NCBI RefSeq assembly: GCF_030811855.1
Contig: NZ_JAUSRN010000013.1
Location: forward strand, 1 to 64,000
Reading direction: 5' to 3'
DNA length: 64,000 nt
DNA from: Variovorax paradoxus
GTDB lineage: Bacteria; Pseudomonadota; Gammaproteobacteria; Burkholderiales; Burkholderiaceae_C
The notes beneath the pieces were generated by a model. It was given only the letters and a program-made list of their open reading frames with translations, had not been told where the DNA came from and searched no databases. The translations under genes were made by a program, and so were the position numbers. Positions 31,943 to 41,029 of the stretch are shown here, piece after piece (positions within the stretch are counted from its first letter, which is position 1; every line of letters begins with the position of its first letter).

Positions 31943-33007
31943 CTACACGAGCTCGGCGGCCTGCAGCTCTTTCTTGAGGTACGCGTAGAAAAGCGGCGCC
32001 GCCACCAGGCCAGCCGGGCCAAACACCGCTTCGGCCACGAACATGACCGCCAGCAGTTCCCACACCCGCATCTGCGTGCGGCTGCCGACCACCTTGGCGT
32101 TGATCACGTACTCGGCCTTGTGGATGAGGATCAGGAAAACGAGGCAGGCGAGCGCCGTGATCGGCGAGACTGATAGCGCCACCAGCGTGATGACCGAATT
32201 GCAGACCAGGTTGCCCACGATCGGCACCAGGCCCGCCACGAATGTCAGCGTGATCAGGGCCGGCGTATAGGGCAGGTGGGGGCCCCAGAGCGGCATCAGG
32301 AACAGCAGGAAGATGGCGGTCAGCAGGGTGTTGAAGGCCGCGATCCAGAACTGCGCGGCAACGATCTGGCGAAAGGCCTCGCCGAAGATGGTGATGCGCC
32401 GGTACAGCTGCGCAGCCAGTGGCCGGTGCCGCAATGGCGGCGGCGCAATGGCGGCCAGCCCGCCCACGATGAGTCCGACGTAGGCGAACAGCAGCCCGCC
32501 CAGCCATGCCCGGCCTGCCAGGGCCAGCGAACCGGCCTGCGCCCGCAGGTAGTTGGCCACCACGCGCTGCACTTCGGCCGCGCCTTCGGGCAGGTAGACC
32601 GCAATTTCAGGGGGCAGCTTTAGCCGCAGCTCGAGCACCGTGCGCGCCGTGTAGTCGAGCAGGTCGCGGTACTGGTCGGGCGCATCGAGGATGTACTCCC
32701 GCGCCTCCGACAGGCCGAGAGAAATCAGCGCAATGGGAGCGAGCAGCATCAGCGTGACCGCCAGGAACCGGGCCAGCACGCCCGCACGCAGCGGCGGCAG
32801 CCTCAGCCGCGCCAGGCCATTGCCGATCAGACGTGCAAACCAGCGCGTGGCCAGAAAACCGATGCACACACACAAAAGGCCGGGCAGCAGGTGTTCCCAC
32901 ATCACCAGCAGCAGGGCGGCCGGCATCAGCAGGTAGCTGGCCAGCACCACGTTGCGGGAAGCTGGCTTGGGCTTGGTGTCGATGGTGACGAGGGTGGGTT
33001 TGGCCAT
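31943..33007 (-). CDS. AI-2E/PerM-family transporter
   Basis: A 354-residue polytopic membrane protein of the AI-2E exporter/PerM family. About eight hydrophobic segments are visible, with the family's amphipathic middle part and the ending LLAVMFVAEAVFGPAGLVAAPLFYAYLKKEL. The carboxy half contains the ALITLTFVAGLVPIVGNLVCNSVITLV motif. The substrate is unknown in most members; a role in signal export or sodium/proton exchange has been proposed. It is 41 bases downstream of purM, on the same strand, an order common in related bacteria. Confidence 0.9.
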   Translation of the reverse strand: MAKPTLVTIDTKPKPASRNVVLASYLLMPAALLLVMWEHLLPGLLCVCIGFLATRWFARLIGNGLARLRLPPLRAGVLARFLAVTLMLLAPIALISLGLSEAREYILDAPDQYRDLLDYTARTVLELRLKLPPEIAVYLPEGAAEVQRVVANYLRAQAGSLALAGRAWLGGLLFAYVGLIVGGLAAIAPPPLRHRPLAAQLYRRITIFGEAFRQIVAAQFWIAAFNTLLTAIFLLFLMPLWGPHLPYTPALITLTFVAGLVPIVGNLVCNSVITLVALSVSPITALACLVFLILIHKAEYVINAKVVGSRTQMRVWELLAVMFVAEAVFGPAGLVAAPLFYAYLKKELQAAELV

Positions 33008-33048
33008 CAGGGTCCGGGTGCTGCGCGCGCGAGCCTCGGAGTGAAAGA

Positions 33049-34089
33049 TCAGCCGACGATCACGGCGGCGCCCGCGCCGCGCTCGGCAATGGTGCCGATC
33101 ACGAACACCGACTCGCCGGCCGCGCGCAGCGTGGCGGCGCACGCGTCGGCTTCGGCCGCGTCGATCACCACCACCATGCCGATGCCGTTGTTGAAGGTGC
33201 GGTTCATCTCGATGTCGTCGATGCCCGCCACCTTCTGCAGCCAGGCGAAGAGCTCGGTTTGCGGCCAGCTGCCCTTCTTGAGATGGGCCGCCGTGCCTTC
33301 GGGCAGCACGCGCGGAATGTTTTCGAGCAGGCCGCCACCCGTGATGTGGGCCAGTGCCTTGATCGGGTGCTTGGCCAGCGCTTCGAGCACCGGCTTCACG
33401 TAGAGGTGGGTGGGTTCCATCACGGCTTCGCGGAAAGGCTTGCCGTCGAGCGTGGCGGGCAGATCGGCACCCGCGCGCTCGATCACCTTGCGAACCAGGC
33501 TGAAGCCGTTGGAGTGCACGCCGGCCGAGGCCAAACCCAGCACCACGTCGCCGGGCTTGACGTTCTGGCCCGTGAGGATCTTCGACTTTTCGACCGCACC
33601 GACCGCGAAGCCCGCCAGGTCGTACTCGCCGGCCGGGTACATGCCGGGCATTTCAGCGGTTTCGCCGCCGATCAGCGCGCAGCCTGAAATCTCGCAGCCG
33701 CGGGCGATGCCGCCGATCACGGCCGCGGCCGTGTCCACGTCGAGCTTGCCGCAGGCGAAGTAGTCGAGAAAGAAGAGCGGCTCGGCACCCTGCACCAGCA
33801 CGTCGTTGACGCTCATGGCCACCAGGTCGATGCCGACCGTGTCGTGCATGTTCCATTCGAAAGCCAGCTTGAGCTTGGTGCCCACGCCGTCGGTGCCGCT
33901 CACCAGCACCGGCTCTTTGTAGCGCTTGGGCACCTCGAACAGCGCGCCAAAACCGCCGATGCCGGCCAGCACGCCTTCGCGAAGGGTCTTCTTGGCGAGG
34001 GGCTTGATGCGGTCGACCAGGGCGTCGCCGGCATCGATATCGACACCGGCATCCTTGTAGCTGAGCGGGGTGGGCGTAGGGGAAGTCAT
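33049..34089 (-). CDS. purM: phosphoribosylformylglycinamidine cyclo-ligase
   Basis: A 346-residue AIR synthetase, which closes the imidazole ring in purine synthesis with ATP. Conserved blocks are LSYKDAGVDIDAGDALVDRIKP at the start, VSGTDGVGTKLKLA, VAMSVNDVLVQGAEPLFFLDY and the CALIGGETAEMPGMYPAGEYDLAGF loop. Length and motifs fit the family. It is divergent from hda; the 132-base gap between them holds a TAGAAT box at 34166-34171 that may serve hda. Confidence 0.97.
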   Translation of the reverse strand: MTSPTPTPLSYKDAGVDIDAGDALVDRIKPLAKKTLREGVLAGIGGFGALFEVPKRYKEPVLVSGTDGVGTKLKLAFEWNMHDTVGIDLVAMSVNDVLVQGAEPLFFLDYFACGKLDVDTAAAVIGGIARGCEISGCALIGGETAEMPGMYPAGEYDLAGFAVGAVEKSKILTGQNVKPGDVVLGLASAGVHSNGFSLVRKVIERAGADLPATLDGKPFREAVMEPTHLYVKPVLEALAKHPIKALAHITGGGLLENIPRVLPEGTAAHLKKGSWPQTELFAWLQKVAGIDDIEMNRTFNNGIGMVVVIDAAEADACAATLRAAGESVFVIGTIAERGAGAAVIVG

Positions 34090-34221
34090 GGTCGGACGGT
34101 GTCGAGAAAGGGGCGGGAAGGAGACGAAGAGGTAGGGGCGCCGGTCACCGAAGCGGCCGGGCCGATAGAATTCCTCACGATTTTAAGGGCCCTCCGGGCC
34201 CCCTCCATGAACCTTCCCGGG

Positions 34222-34908
34222 ATGAAACAGCTCGCGCTCGATATCGGCATTGCGACGGGCCCCAGCTTCGACGCTTTTTTTGCCGGCCCCAACGAGGCGG
34301 CGCTGCGGCACCTGCAACTGTGGGTGGGCGGCGCCGGCCAATCGGTGCCGCACTCTCCAGTGCCCACCTATCTGTGGGGCGAAAGCGGCAGTGGCAAGAC
34401 CCATCTGCTCGAATCGGTGCGTGTCGCACTGCGCGAGCAGGGCGCGAGCGTGGGCTGGCTGCACGCCGGCCTGCTGGAGCCGCCCGAGTTCGACGAGCGC
34501 TGGGGCGCCGTTCTGCTCGACGACGTGCACCTGTACACCGCGGTGCAGCAGCACGCGGCCTTCAACTGGTTCGTCAACGCGCAGAGTCTGCAGCGCGGCG
34601 TGGTGGCCGCGGGCGCCCTGCCGCCGGCGGACCTGCCGCTGCGCGAAGACCTTCGCACCCGGCTGGGCTGGGGCCACGTGTTCCACCTGCAGGTGCTGAG
34701 CGAAAGCGAACGCCGCGCGGTGCTGCGGCAGGCGGCCGACGCGCGCGGCGTCATGCTGTCGGACGACGTGCTCGACTTCATGCTGCACCGCTTCAGCCGC
34801 GACCTGGGCAGCCTCATGGAGCTGCTCACGCAGCTCGACGGCTATGCCCTGCAGACACAGCGCGCGATCACGATCCCGCTGATCCGATCCATGCTCGAAA
34901 ACGAATAA
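34222..34908 (+). CDS. hda: DnaA-related regulatory inactivator Hda
   Basis: A 228-residue AAA+ protein that, bound to the beta clamp, stimulates ATP hydrolysis by DnaA. It has a clamp-binding type sequence KQLALDI at residues 2-8, Walker A WGESGSGKTH at residues 52-61, Walker B AVLLDDVHLYTA and the sensor-2 carboxy part (RFSRDLGSLMELLTQLDGYAL). The start is taken at MKQLALDI; an ATG five codons earlier (34207) is possible. It heads the hda-pcnB-folK group. Confidence 0.93.
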   Translation: MKQLALDIGIATGPSFDAFFAGPNEAALRHLQLWVGGAGQSVPHSPVPTYLWGESGSGKTHLLESVRVALREQGASVGWLHAGLLEPPEFDERWGAVLLDDVHLYTAVQQHAAFNWFVNAQSLQRGVVAAGALPPADLPLREDLRTRLGWGHVFHLQVLSESERRAVLRQAADARGVMLSDDVLDFMLHRFSRDLGSLMELLTQLDGYALQTQRAITIPLIRSMLENE

Positions 34909-34926
34909 GAAGAGCTTCAACCAACA

Positions 34927-36564
34927 ATGATCAAGAAATTCATCGACAAGCTGCTCGGCAAATCGGCCGGCGGCGCACAGGGCAAGAGCCGTTTCGGCAA
35001 GCGCCAGGAGGTGCCTGCAGAGGTTCACAAGATCGATCCCGCCCTGGTCGACGAACGCGCGAAGAACGTCGTCACCACGCTCCAGCAGGCTGGCTACGAG
35101 GCCTACGTGGTGGGCGGCGCAGTGCGCGACCTGCTGCTGGGACTGCGTCCGAAGGACTTCGATGTGGCCACCAACGCCACGCCCGAACAGGTGAAATCGC
35201 TCTTCAGGCGCGCGTTCATCATCGGGCGGCGCTTTCGCATCGTGCACGTGGTGTACGGGCGCGGCCGCGAGCACGAGGTGATCGAGGTCTCGACCTTCCG
35301 CGCCTACATGGACAACGCGGCAGCCGAGCAGGTGAAGGGCAACGAGCGCACCAGCAAGGGCGAGCTCGCGGGCATGACGCACGCGGTCGATTCGAGCGGC
35401 CGGGTGCTGCGCGACAACGTCTGGGGCCCGCAGGACGAAGACGCTGCGCGCCGCGACTTCACCGTGAACGCCATGTATTACGACCCGGCCAACCAGATCG
35501 TGGTCGACTATCACAACGGCATCAAGGACGCGCAAAAGCTCACGCTGCGCATGATCGGCGACCCGGCCACGCGCTACCGCGAAGATCCGGTGCGCATCAT
35601 TCGCGCCATTCGCTTCTCGGCCAAGCTCGCGGCCCTCGGTTTCAAGATGGAAACCAAGACCGCCGCACCGCTGGTCGAATCGAGCAAGCTGCTGGCCGAC
35701 GTGCCGCAGAGTCGCCTGTTCGACGAGATGCTCAAGCTGCTGCAGACCGGCCATGCCATTGCCACGGTCGAGCAGCTGCGCAAGCTGGGTCTGGTCACGG
35801 GCATCTATCCGCTGCTCGACGTGGTGGTGGAGCGCGCCGATTCGCAATTCGTGAAGGCCGCCCTGCAGGACACCGATCGCCGCGTGGGCGAAGGCAAGCC
35901 CGTGGCGCCCAGCTTCCTCCTGGCCTGCGTGCTCTGGGCCGACGTGCGCGACGGTTGGGCCCAGCGCATCGAAGGCCGGCACGGCCAGCGTCCGCAGCCA
36001 CCATTCCCGGCGCTGCAAGACGCGATCGACGACGTGTTCAACGCCCGCATTGGCGACGTATCGGGCCGCGGCAAGCTGGCCGCCGACATGCGCGAGATCT
36101 GGATGATGCAGCCGCGCTTCGACAAGCGCACGGGCTCCACGCCCTACAGCCTGGTCGAGCAAGCGCGCTTCCGCGCGGCCTTCGACTTCATGCGCCTTCG
36201 CGCTGACGTGGGTGAGGTCAGCGAGGCCATTGCCGAGTGGTGGCAGGAGTTCAGTACCTCCGACGACGTCCGCCGGCAAGACTTGCTGGAGCAGGTGCGC
36301 GACGAGCAGAAGACCCGCCAGCGCGTGCGCACGCGCGATCCAGTCCCCTCCAAGCCCCGCAGCGAGCCGGCTGCCCGCCAGCAACAGGACAGCCAGGAGC
36401 CGGCGCAGCCGGACGATGAGTTGGAAACCGAAACCGCCGGCGCGTCGGCCGACGGTGATGCCGCGGCGCCGCGCAAACGCCGGCGGCGTCGGAAGCCCCG
36501 CACCGGTGGTGCCGCAGGCGGTGGCGGTGCAGGCGAGGGCGGCGGGAGCGCCGCAGGCGAATGA
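34927..36564 (+). CDS. pcnB: poly(A) polymerase I
   Basis: A 545-residue nucleotidyltransferase of the class II (CCA-adding/PAP) type. The catalytic head includes YVVGGAVRDLLLGLRPKDFDVATNATPEQ (residues 59-88) with the DxD pair, RRDFTVNAMYYD, and the RMIGDPATRYREDPVRIIRAIRFSAKL substrate motif. It polyadenylates RNA and so directs decay. The last 90 residues are a low-complexity tail rich in Gln/Glu, then a RKRRRRRKPR cluster and a Gly/Ala/Glu end, longer than in E. coli PcnB, and the stop overlaps folK by four bases. Confidence 0.95.
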   Translation: MIKKFIDKLLGKSAGGAQGKSRFGKRQEVPAEVHKIDPALVDERAKNVVTTLQQAGYEAYVVGGAVRDLLLGLRPKDFDVATNATPEQVKSLFRRAFIIGRRFRIVHVVYGRGREHEVIEVSTFRAYMDNAAAEQVKGNERTSKGELAGMTHAVDSSGRVLRDNVWGPQDEDAARRDFTVNAMYYDPANQIVVDYHNGIKDAQKLTLRMIGDPATRYREDPVRIIRAIRFSAKLAALGFKMETKTAAPLVESSKLLADVPQSRLFDEMLKLLQTGHAIATVEQLRKLGLVTGIYPLLDVVVERADSQFVKAALQDTDRRVGEGKPVAPSFLLACVLWADVRDGWAQRIEGRHGQRPQPPFPALQDAIDDVFNARIGDVSGRGKLAADMREIWMMQPRFDKRTGSTPYSLVEQARFRAAFDFMRLRADVGEVSEAIAEWWQEFSTSDDVRRQDLLEQVRDEQKTRQRVRTRDPVPSKPRSEPAARQQQDSQEPAQPDDELETETAGASADGDAAAPRKRRRRRKPRTGGAAGGGGAGEGGGSAAGE

Positions 36565-37211
36565 GCGCGCCCAACCGGCCCAAGGACGGCAAGAGTGGAA
36601 CAACCGGCGGCAAGCGCACGCCCGCGCCGCGTGGCAGCGCCGCCAAGCCGAAGAGCGGCACCGCGCCGGCACGCCGCGCGCCCAGCCGGCCTTCAGGCAA
36701 GGTCGCGCCAGGCAGCCCCGCCGCGCGCCGCACGCGCGAGGACTACCCGACCGTGCAGGCCTTCGTCGCCATTGGCGCCAACCTGGGCGACGCACAGGCG
36801 GCGGTGAAAGCGGCCATGGATGCCATCGGCACCATCGAGCGCACCGTGGTCACGGCGCGATCGTCGCTCTACCGCAGCGCACCCGTCGATGCAACCGGGC
36901 CCGATTTCATCAATGCCGTGGTGGCCGTGCGGACCGGGCTCACGGCCGAGGCTTTTCTGGCCGAGCTGCATCTGCTCGAGGAGCAGGCCGGCCGCGAGCG
37001 GCCGTTTCCCAATGCGCCGCGCACGCTCGACCTCGACCTGCTGATGCACGGCAATGCGATCAAGGACACCCCCGCGCTGAGCTTGCCGCATCCTCGCATG
37101 CGCGATCGCGCCTTCGTGCTCAAGCCGCTGGCAGAGATCGCCCCGGACAAGGTGCCGCGCGCGGCGCTCGCCCGCGTCTCGTCGCAGGTCATCGAGCGAA
37201 TCCGCGACTGA
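36561..37211 (+). CDS. folK: 2-amino-4-hydroxy-6-hydroxymethyldihydropteridine pyrophosphokinase, with basic amino extension
   Basis: A 216-residue folate-pathway kinase (HPPK). The enzyme domain starts near residue 66: VQAFVAIGANLGDAQAAVKAAMDAI, then SSLYRSAPV, FINAVVAV and RPFPNAPRTLDLDLLMHG, which holds the conserved DLD pair that binds magnesium. Typical HPPK has about 160 residues. The first 60 residues here are a disordered Lys/Arg/Pro/Ala/Ser-rich extension (GKSGTTGGKRTPAPRG...). A later start near the domain is possible, but only the ATG at 36561 overlaps the pcnB stop (ATGA), so I favour the long form. Confidence 0.92.
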   Translation: MSAPNRPKDGKSGTTGGKRTPAPRGSAAKPKSGTAPARRAPSRPSGKVAPGSPAARRTREDYPTVQAFVAIGANLGDAQAAVKAAMDAIGTIERTVVTARSSLYRSAPVDATGPDFINAVVAVRTGLTAEAFLAELHLLEEQAGRERPFPNAPRTLDLDLLMHGNAIKDTPALSLPHPRMRDRAFVLKPLAEIAPDKVPRAALARVSSQVIERIRD

Positions 37212-37328
37212 CCCGGCCGGAGTCCGGAACCCTGCCGGACCGGCCGACTTTGCGCCGCCCATTACACTTGCGCGGTTTTTCATGACGTTGTCACGCATTT
37301 GTGGCAGCCGCGAACCCAGGAGAGCGCC

Positions 37329-37973
37329 ATGTTTGGCAAGCTGCTGCCCCGCGAGGGGAATTTTTTCGAGATGTTCAACCAGCACGCCGAGCGCATCGTC
37401 GAAGCGGCGCGGGCGTTCGAGCAACTCGTGGCCAATTACAACGACGTGCATCTGCGGGAGCAATACAACCGCGACGTCGACAATGCCGAACGTGCGGCCG
37501 ACCGTGTCACGCACGACGTCAACAGGCTGATCCACAAGACCTTCATCACGCCCATCGACCGCGAGCAGATCCACAAGCTCATCAACACGATGGACGACGT
37601 GGCCGACCTGATCCAGGACTCGGCCGAGACCATGGCGCTGTACGACGTGCGCCACATGACCGACGAGATCGTGCGCCTCACGGCCCTGAGCGTGAAGTGC
37701 TGCGACCGCCTGAAGGACGCCGTCAAGTTCCTGGGCAAGATCGCCGATCCGGCGGTGGCCGAGGCCACGCTCAAGACCTGCGAGGAGATCGACCGCCTCG
37801 AGTCGGACGCCGACCGCGTGATGCGCAGCGCCATGAGCAAGCTGTTCCGCGAGGAGCCCGATGTGCGCGAGGTGATCAAGCTCAAGGCGATCTATGAATT
37901 GCTCGAGACGATCACCGACAAATGCGAGGACGTGGCCAATGTGATCGAGGGCATCGTCCTCGAGAATTCCTGA
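37329..37973 (+). CDS. PhoU-like DUF47 phosphate transport regulator
   Basis: A 214-residue helical protein of the DUF47/PhoU-like family (MFGKLLPREGNFFEMFNQHAERIVEAARAFEQL ... LESDADRVMRSAMSKLFREE). Members control the associated Pit phosphate permease; the conserved Asp/Glu clusters probably bind metal. A GGAG ribosome site is six bases from the ATG. The pit gene begins 13 bases after its stop, so the two form a two-gene operon. Promoter elements must lie in the 117-base gap after folK; none stands out. Confidence 0.92.
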   Translation: MFGKLLPREGNFFEMFNQHAERIVEAARAFEQLVANYNDVHLREQYNRDVDNAERAADRVTHDVNRLIHKTFITPIDREQIHKLINTMDDVADLIQDSAETMALYDVRHMTDEIVRLTALSVKCCDRLKDAVKFLGKIADPAVAEATLKTCEEIDRLESDADRVMRSAMSKLFREEPDVREVIKLKAIYELLETITDKCEDVANVIEGIVLENS

Positions 37974-37986
37974 TCGGTAGCACTCG

Positions 37987-38997
37987 ATGGCAACGGTTCA
38001 GGTCGCCCTTTGGGTGGTGATGGTGCTGGTCGCGCTCGCGATCCTGTTCGACTTCATGAATGGCTTCCACGATGCGGCGAACTCGATCGCCACTGTGGTG
38101 TCGACCGGCGTGCTCAAACCGGGACACGCCGTGCTGTTCGCGGCCTTCTTCAACCTGGTCGCCATCTTCATCTTCCACTTGAGCGTGGCGGCCACGGTCG
38201 GCAAGGGCATTGCCCAGCCCGGTGTGGTCGATGTGCACGTGGTCTTTGGCGCTCTCGTGGGCGCCATCAGCTGGAACCTCGTGACCTGGTACTACGGCAT
38301 CCCGAGCAGCTCGTCGCATGCGCTGATCGGCGGCATCGTCGGCGCCGTGATCGCGAAGACCGGCACCGGCGGCCTGGTGGCCACTGGCATCTGGAAGACC
38401 GTGGCCTTCATCTTCGTTTCGCCATTCCTCGGATTCGTGCTCGGCTCGATGATGATGGTGGTGGTGGCCTGGGGTTTCCGCCGCGCCACGCCGTCACGCG
38501 TCGACCGCTGGTTCCGGCGGCTGCAACTGGTTTCGGCTGGGGCCTACAGTCTGGGCCACGGCGGCAATGATGCGCAGAAGACCATCGGCATCATCTGGAT
38601 GCTGCTGATCGCCACCGGCTATGCCTCGGCCACCGATGCGAGCCCGCCGACCTGGACCATCGTGAGCTGCTATGCCGCAATTGCGCTGGGCACCATGTTC
38701 GGCGGCTGGCGCATCGTGAAGACCATGGGCCAGAAGATCACCAAGCTCAAGCCGGTGGGCGGCTTCTGCGCGGAGACCGGCGGCGCGCTCACGCTGTTCC
38801 TGGCCACCGCGCTGGGCATTCCGGTATCGACCACCCACACCATCACCGGCGCCATCGTCGGCGTCGGCTCCGCGCAGCGCGCGAGCGCGGTGCGCTGGGG
38901 CGTGGCGGGCAACATCGTCTGGGCCTGGATCTTCACGATTCCGGCGTCCGCCTTCGTGGCCGCCATCGCCTACTGGGTCAGCTTGCAGATTTTCTGA
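37987..38997 (+). CDS. pit: inorganic phosphate transporter, Pit family
   Basis: A 336-residue Pit/PiT-family permease that imports phosphate as a metal-phosphate with proton symport. Two related halves are visible, each with the family signature: FDFMNGFHDAANSIATVVSTGVL near residue 20, and YSLGHGGNDAQKTIGII near 190, with GIPSSSSHALIGGIVGA and GIPVSTTHTITGAIVGVG as the internal repeats. About ten membrane segments are present. It is paired with the PhoU-like gene upstream. Confidence 0.95.
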   Translation: MATVQVALWVVMVLVALAILFDFMNGFHDAANSIATVVSTGVLKPGHAVLFAAFFNLVAIFIFHLSVAATVGKGIAQPGVVDVHVVFGALVGAISWNLVTWYYGIPSSSSHALIGGIVGAVIAKTGTGGLVATGIWKTVAFIFVSPFLGFVLGSMMMVVVAWGFRRATPSRVDRWFRRLQLVSAGAYSLGHGGNDAQKTIGIIWMLLIATGYASATDASPPTWTIVSCYAAIALGTMFGGWRIVKTMGQKITKLKPVGGFCAETGGALTLFLATALGIPVSTTHTITGAIVGVGSAQRASAVRWGVAGNIVWAWIFTIPASAFVAAIAYWVSLQIF

Positions 38998-39028
38998 CGC
39001 GTGCAGCCGCCGCCGGCGGCGCGCACGG

Positions 39029-39475
39029 CTACTGGGAAATCTTTCGGCCTTCCTCGACCTGGTGTTCGAAGTAGCGCTGGAAGCTGAACACGATGCTGGC
39101 CATCAGCACCGTGGTGCCGAAGAGGAGCGCAAGCACCACGGCGCCAATCGTGGCCCAGTTGGTGCGGCCGGGCTCGGCGTCCGATGCGGCACCCGCGTTG
39201 AAGCGTGCGTTCCACTTCTCGGGTGTCATGAGGCCGTAGATGATGGCCATCAGCGCGCATCCGGCAATGGTGAAGCCCAGGAGCGGGATCAGCACCCAGC
39301 TCCAGCCGTCGTCCAGGCCGTACATGCGTGCGCGCTCAATGCCATAGAGGCCCAGTGCCGTGGGAATGGGCAGCAGCCAGCCGAGCCAGTCGCCCATGCC
39401 GCGAAGGTAGAAGCGATGCAGGCCCAAGGGGCCGCCCAGGAAAGAGAGCCAGGCGGCAATGGTCTTGTTTTTCAT
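39029..39475 (-). CDS. TM2-domain membrane protein
   Basis: A 148-residue membrane protein. Residues 1-75 form a TM2-type module: KNKTIAAWLSFLGGPLGLHRFYLRG, a short turn and GWLLPIPTALGLYGIERARM, followed by a helix around LIPLLGFTIAGCALMAII. A second hydrophobic segment near residues 112-132 leads to a charged tail. Function unknown. It overlaps the GNAT gene by four bases (ATGA), and converges on pit. Confidence 0.82.
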   Translation of the reverse strand: MKNKTIAAWLSFLGGPLGLHRFYLRGMGDWLGWLLPIPTALGLYGIERARMYGLDDGWSWVLIPLLGFTIAGCALMAIIYGLMTPEKWNARFNAGAASDAEPGRTNWATIGAVVLALLFGTTVLMASIVFSFQRYFEHQVEEGRKISQ

Positions 39476-39996
39476 TCGGGTTTGGTGGTGCTGCCTTCGC
39501 CGAGCACCTTTTCCATCAGAACCACGTCGCGCCATTCGCCGAACTTCCAGCCGCAGTCCTTGAGCACGCCCACGTGCGTGAAGCCCTGGCTGCGATGAAC
39601 GCCCACAGAGCCCGCGTTGGCCGAGTCGCCGATCACTGCGATGAGCTTGCGCACGCCCACCGCCTCTGCGGCCTCTGAGAGGGCCGCCAGCAACTTGCTG
39701 CCCAGGCCCCGTCCGCGTGCGGCTTCGGAAATATAGATCGAGTCTTCGGCCGAAAAGCGATAGGCCGGGCGTGGCTTGAACCAGTTGCAGTAGGCAAAAC
39801 CCAACACTTCGCCGTTTTCTTCGGCAACGAGGTAGGGCAGGTTCTTGCCGAGCACGTCGGCGCGCCGCGCAATCATGTCGGCTGTCGAGGGAGGCTCGGT
39901 CTCGAAGGTGCCGGTGCCGTTCAGCACGTGGTGGGCGTAAATGGCCGTGATGGCTGCGACGTCTTCGTCGCGGCTGGGGCGGATGGTGAGGGTCAT
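39472..39996 (-). CDS. GNAT acetyltransferase, phosphinothricin N-acetyltransferase-like
   Basis: A 174-residue GNAT-family acetyltransferase. It has the Pat-type start TIRPSRDEDVAAITAIYAHHVLNGTGTFETEPP, the acetyl-CoA loop EAARGRGLGSKLLAALSEAAEAVGVR and the closing GFTHVGVLKDCGWKFGEWRDVVLMEK. Related enzymes acetylate phosphinothricin or methionine sulfoximine or act as general amino-acid analogue acetylases. It is divergent from the rpsP operon. Confidence 0.88.
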   Translation of the reverse strand: MTLTIRPSRDEDVAAITAIYAHHVLNGTGTFETEPPSTADMIARRADVLGKNLPYLVAEENGEVLGFAYCNWFKPRPAYRFSAEDSIYISEAARGRGLGSKLLAALSEAAEAVGVRKLIAVIGDSANAGSVGVHRSQGFTHVGVLKDCGWKFGEWRDVVLMEKVLGEGSTTKPE

Positions 39997-40030
39997 GCGG
40001 GTGGAAATCGAAGCGCGCCAAGCGCTGAAA

Positions 40031-40058
40031 TTGGAGAAAACGCGGGTCGGGCTATAAT
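40031..40058 (+). promoter_or_regulatory. sigma-70 promoter of the rpsP operon
   Basis: TTGGAG (40031-40036), a 16-base spacer and a perfect TATAAT (40053-40058) form a good sigma-70 promoter about 120 bases upstream of rpsP. It is the only obvious promoter for the ribosomal and tRNA-modification genes that follow. Confidence 0.75.
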
Positions 40059-40179
40059 CGCAGGCTTTTCAGCGTGTCGCTGGCCGGGTGGCCATGTCGC
40101 GTGTCTCGACGTTGAAAGAACACTGTGAGCGGGCCTTCTGTTTAGAAAACGGGCTTGCTGCACCACCCAAGGATAAATC

Positions 40180-40443
40180 ATGGTCGTCATTCGACTCTCC
40201 CGCGGCGGCTCCAAAGGCCGTCCGTTCTTCAACATCGTCGTGTCGGACAAGCGCGTTCGCCGCGATGGCCGTTTCATCGAGCGCCTGGGTTTCTACAACC
40301 CGATCGCCAAGGAAAACGAAGAAAGCATCCGTATTGCCCAGGACCGCCTGGCGTACTGGAAGAGCGTTGGCGCACAAGCTTCGCCCACGGTCCTGCGCCT
40401 GATCAAGCAAGCTGCAGCCGCAGCGCCCAAGGCAGCTGCCTAA
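40180..40443 (+). CDS. rpsP: 30S ribosomal protein S16
   Basis: An 87-residue ribosomal protein S16: MVVIRLSRGGSKGRPFFNIVV at the start, DKRVRRDGRFIERLGFYNPIAK and the Lys/Ala-rich tail. It stabilises the 5' domain of 16S rRNA. First gene of the conserved rpsP-rimM-trmD-rplS operon, with a strong TATAAT promoter upstream and rimM 17 bases downstream. Confidence 0.98.
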   Translation: MVVIRLSRGGSKGRPFFNIVVSDKRVRRDGRFIERLGFYNPIAKENEESIRIAQDRLAYWKSVGAQASPTVLRLIKQAAAAAPKAAA

Positions 40444-40459
40444 GCTGCCCGGCACGCCG

Positions 40460-41014
40460 ATGCTGCCTACACTCGAAGCCGCCGAATTGCCGGTGGATGC
40501 GATCGAGGTAGGACGCATCGCCGATGCATGGGGCATCAAGGGCTGGTTCAAGGTCCTGCCCCACAGCGCCCAGCCAGAGGCGCTTTTTTCTTCCAAGCGC
40601 TGGTTCCTGCAGGCTCCCGGAGCCTCGGCAACCGCAGCTTTCCGGCTCGCGATCCGCGAAGCCAAAGAACACTCCGACTGCATCGTTGCCTCGTCCGAAG
40701 AGGTGCCCGACCGCAATGCCGCCGAGGCACTGCGCGGTGCGCGCGTTTTCGTGCCGCGCTCGAGCTTTCCGACGGCAGGCGACGACGAGTACTACTGGGT
40801 CGACCTGATCGGCCTTTCGGTGGTCAACCGCGAAGGCGTGGCGCTCGGCACGGTGCGCGAACTGCTCGCCACCGGACCGCAGACCACGCTGGTGCTCGCG
40901 GCCGAAGAAGACGGCAAGGCCATCGAGCGCATGGTGCCGTTCGTCTCGGTCTTCGTCGACAAGGTCGACCTGGCTGGCCGCCTCATCACGGTCGACTGGC
41001 AGCCTGAATACTGA
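40460..41014 (+). CDS. rimM: 16S rRNA maturation factor RimM
   Basis: A 184-residue ribosome maturation factor. The amino barrel (VGRIADAWGIKGWFKVLPHS) and carboxy PRC barrel (YYWVDLIGLSVVNREGVALG, VPFVSVFVDKVDLAGRLITVDW) are both present. RimM acts in the assembly of the 30S head near S19. The stop is 15 bases before the trmD start. Confidence 0.96.
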   Translation: MLPTLEAAELPVDAIEVGRIADAWGIKGWFKVLPHSAQPEALFSSKRWFLQAPGASATAAFRLAIREAKEHSDCIVASSEEVPDRNAAEALRGARVFVPRSSFPTAGDDEYYWVDLIGLSVVNREGVALGTVRELLATGPQTTLVLAAEEDGKAIERMVPFVSVFVDKVDLAGRLITVDWQPEY

Positions 41015-41029
41015 TTGAGGCTCGCGCGC

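Noticed and set aside
34183..36795. A minus-strand open frame of 870 codons covering hda and pcnB.
   Set aside because: High GC at third codon positions keeps antisense frames open; hda and pcnB are complete and recognisable on the other strand.
39002..39026. A GC-rich hairpin (GCCGCCGCCGGCGGC core) between pit and the TM2 gene as a terminator.
   Set aside because: It can pair but has no T tract on either side, so it does not meet the usual form.
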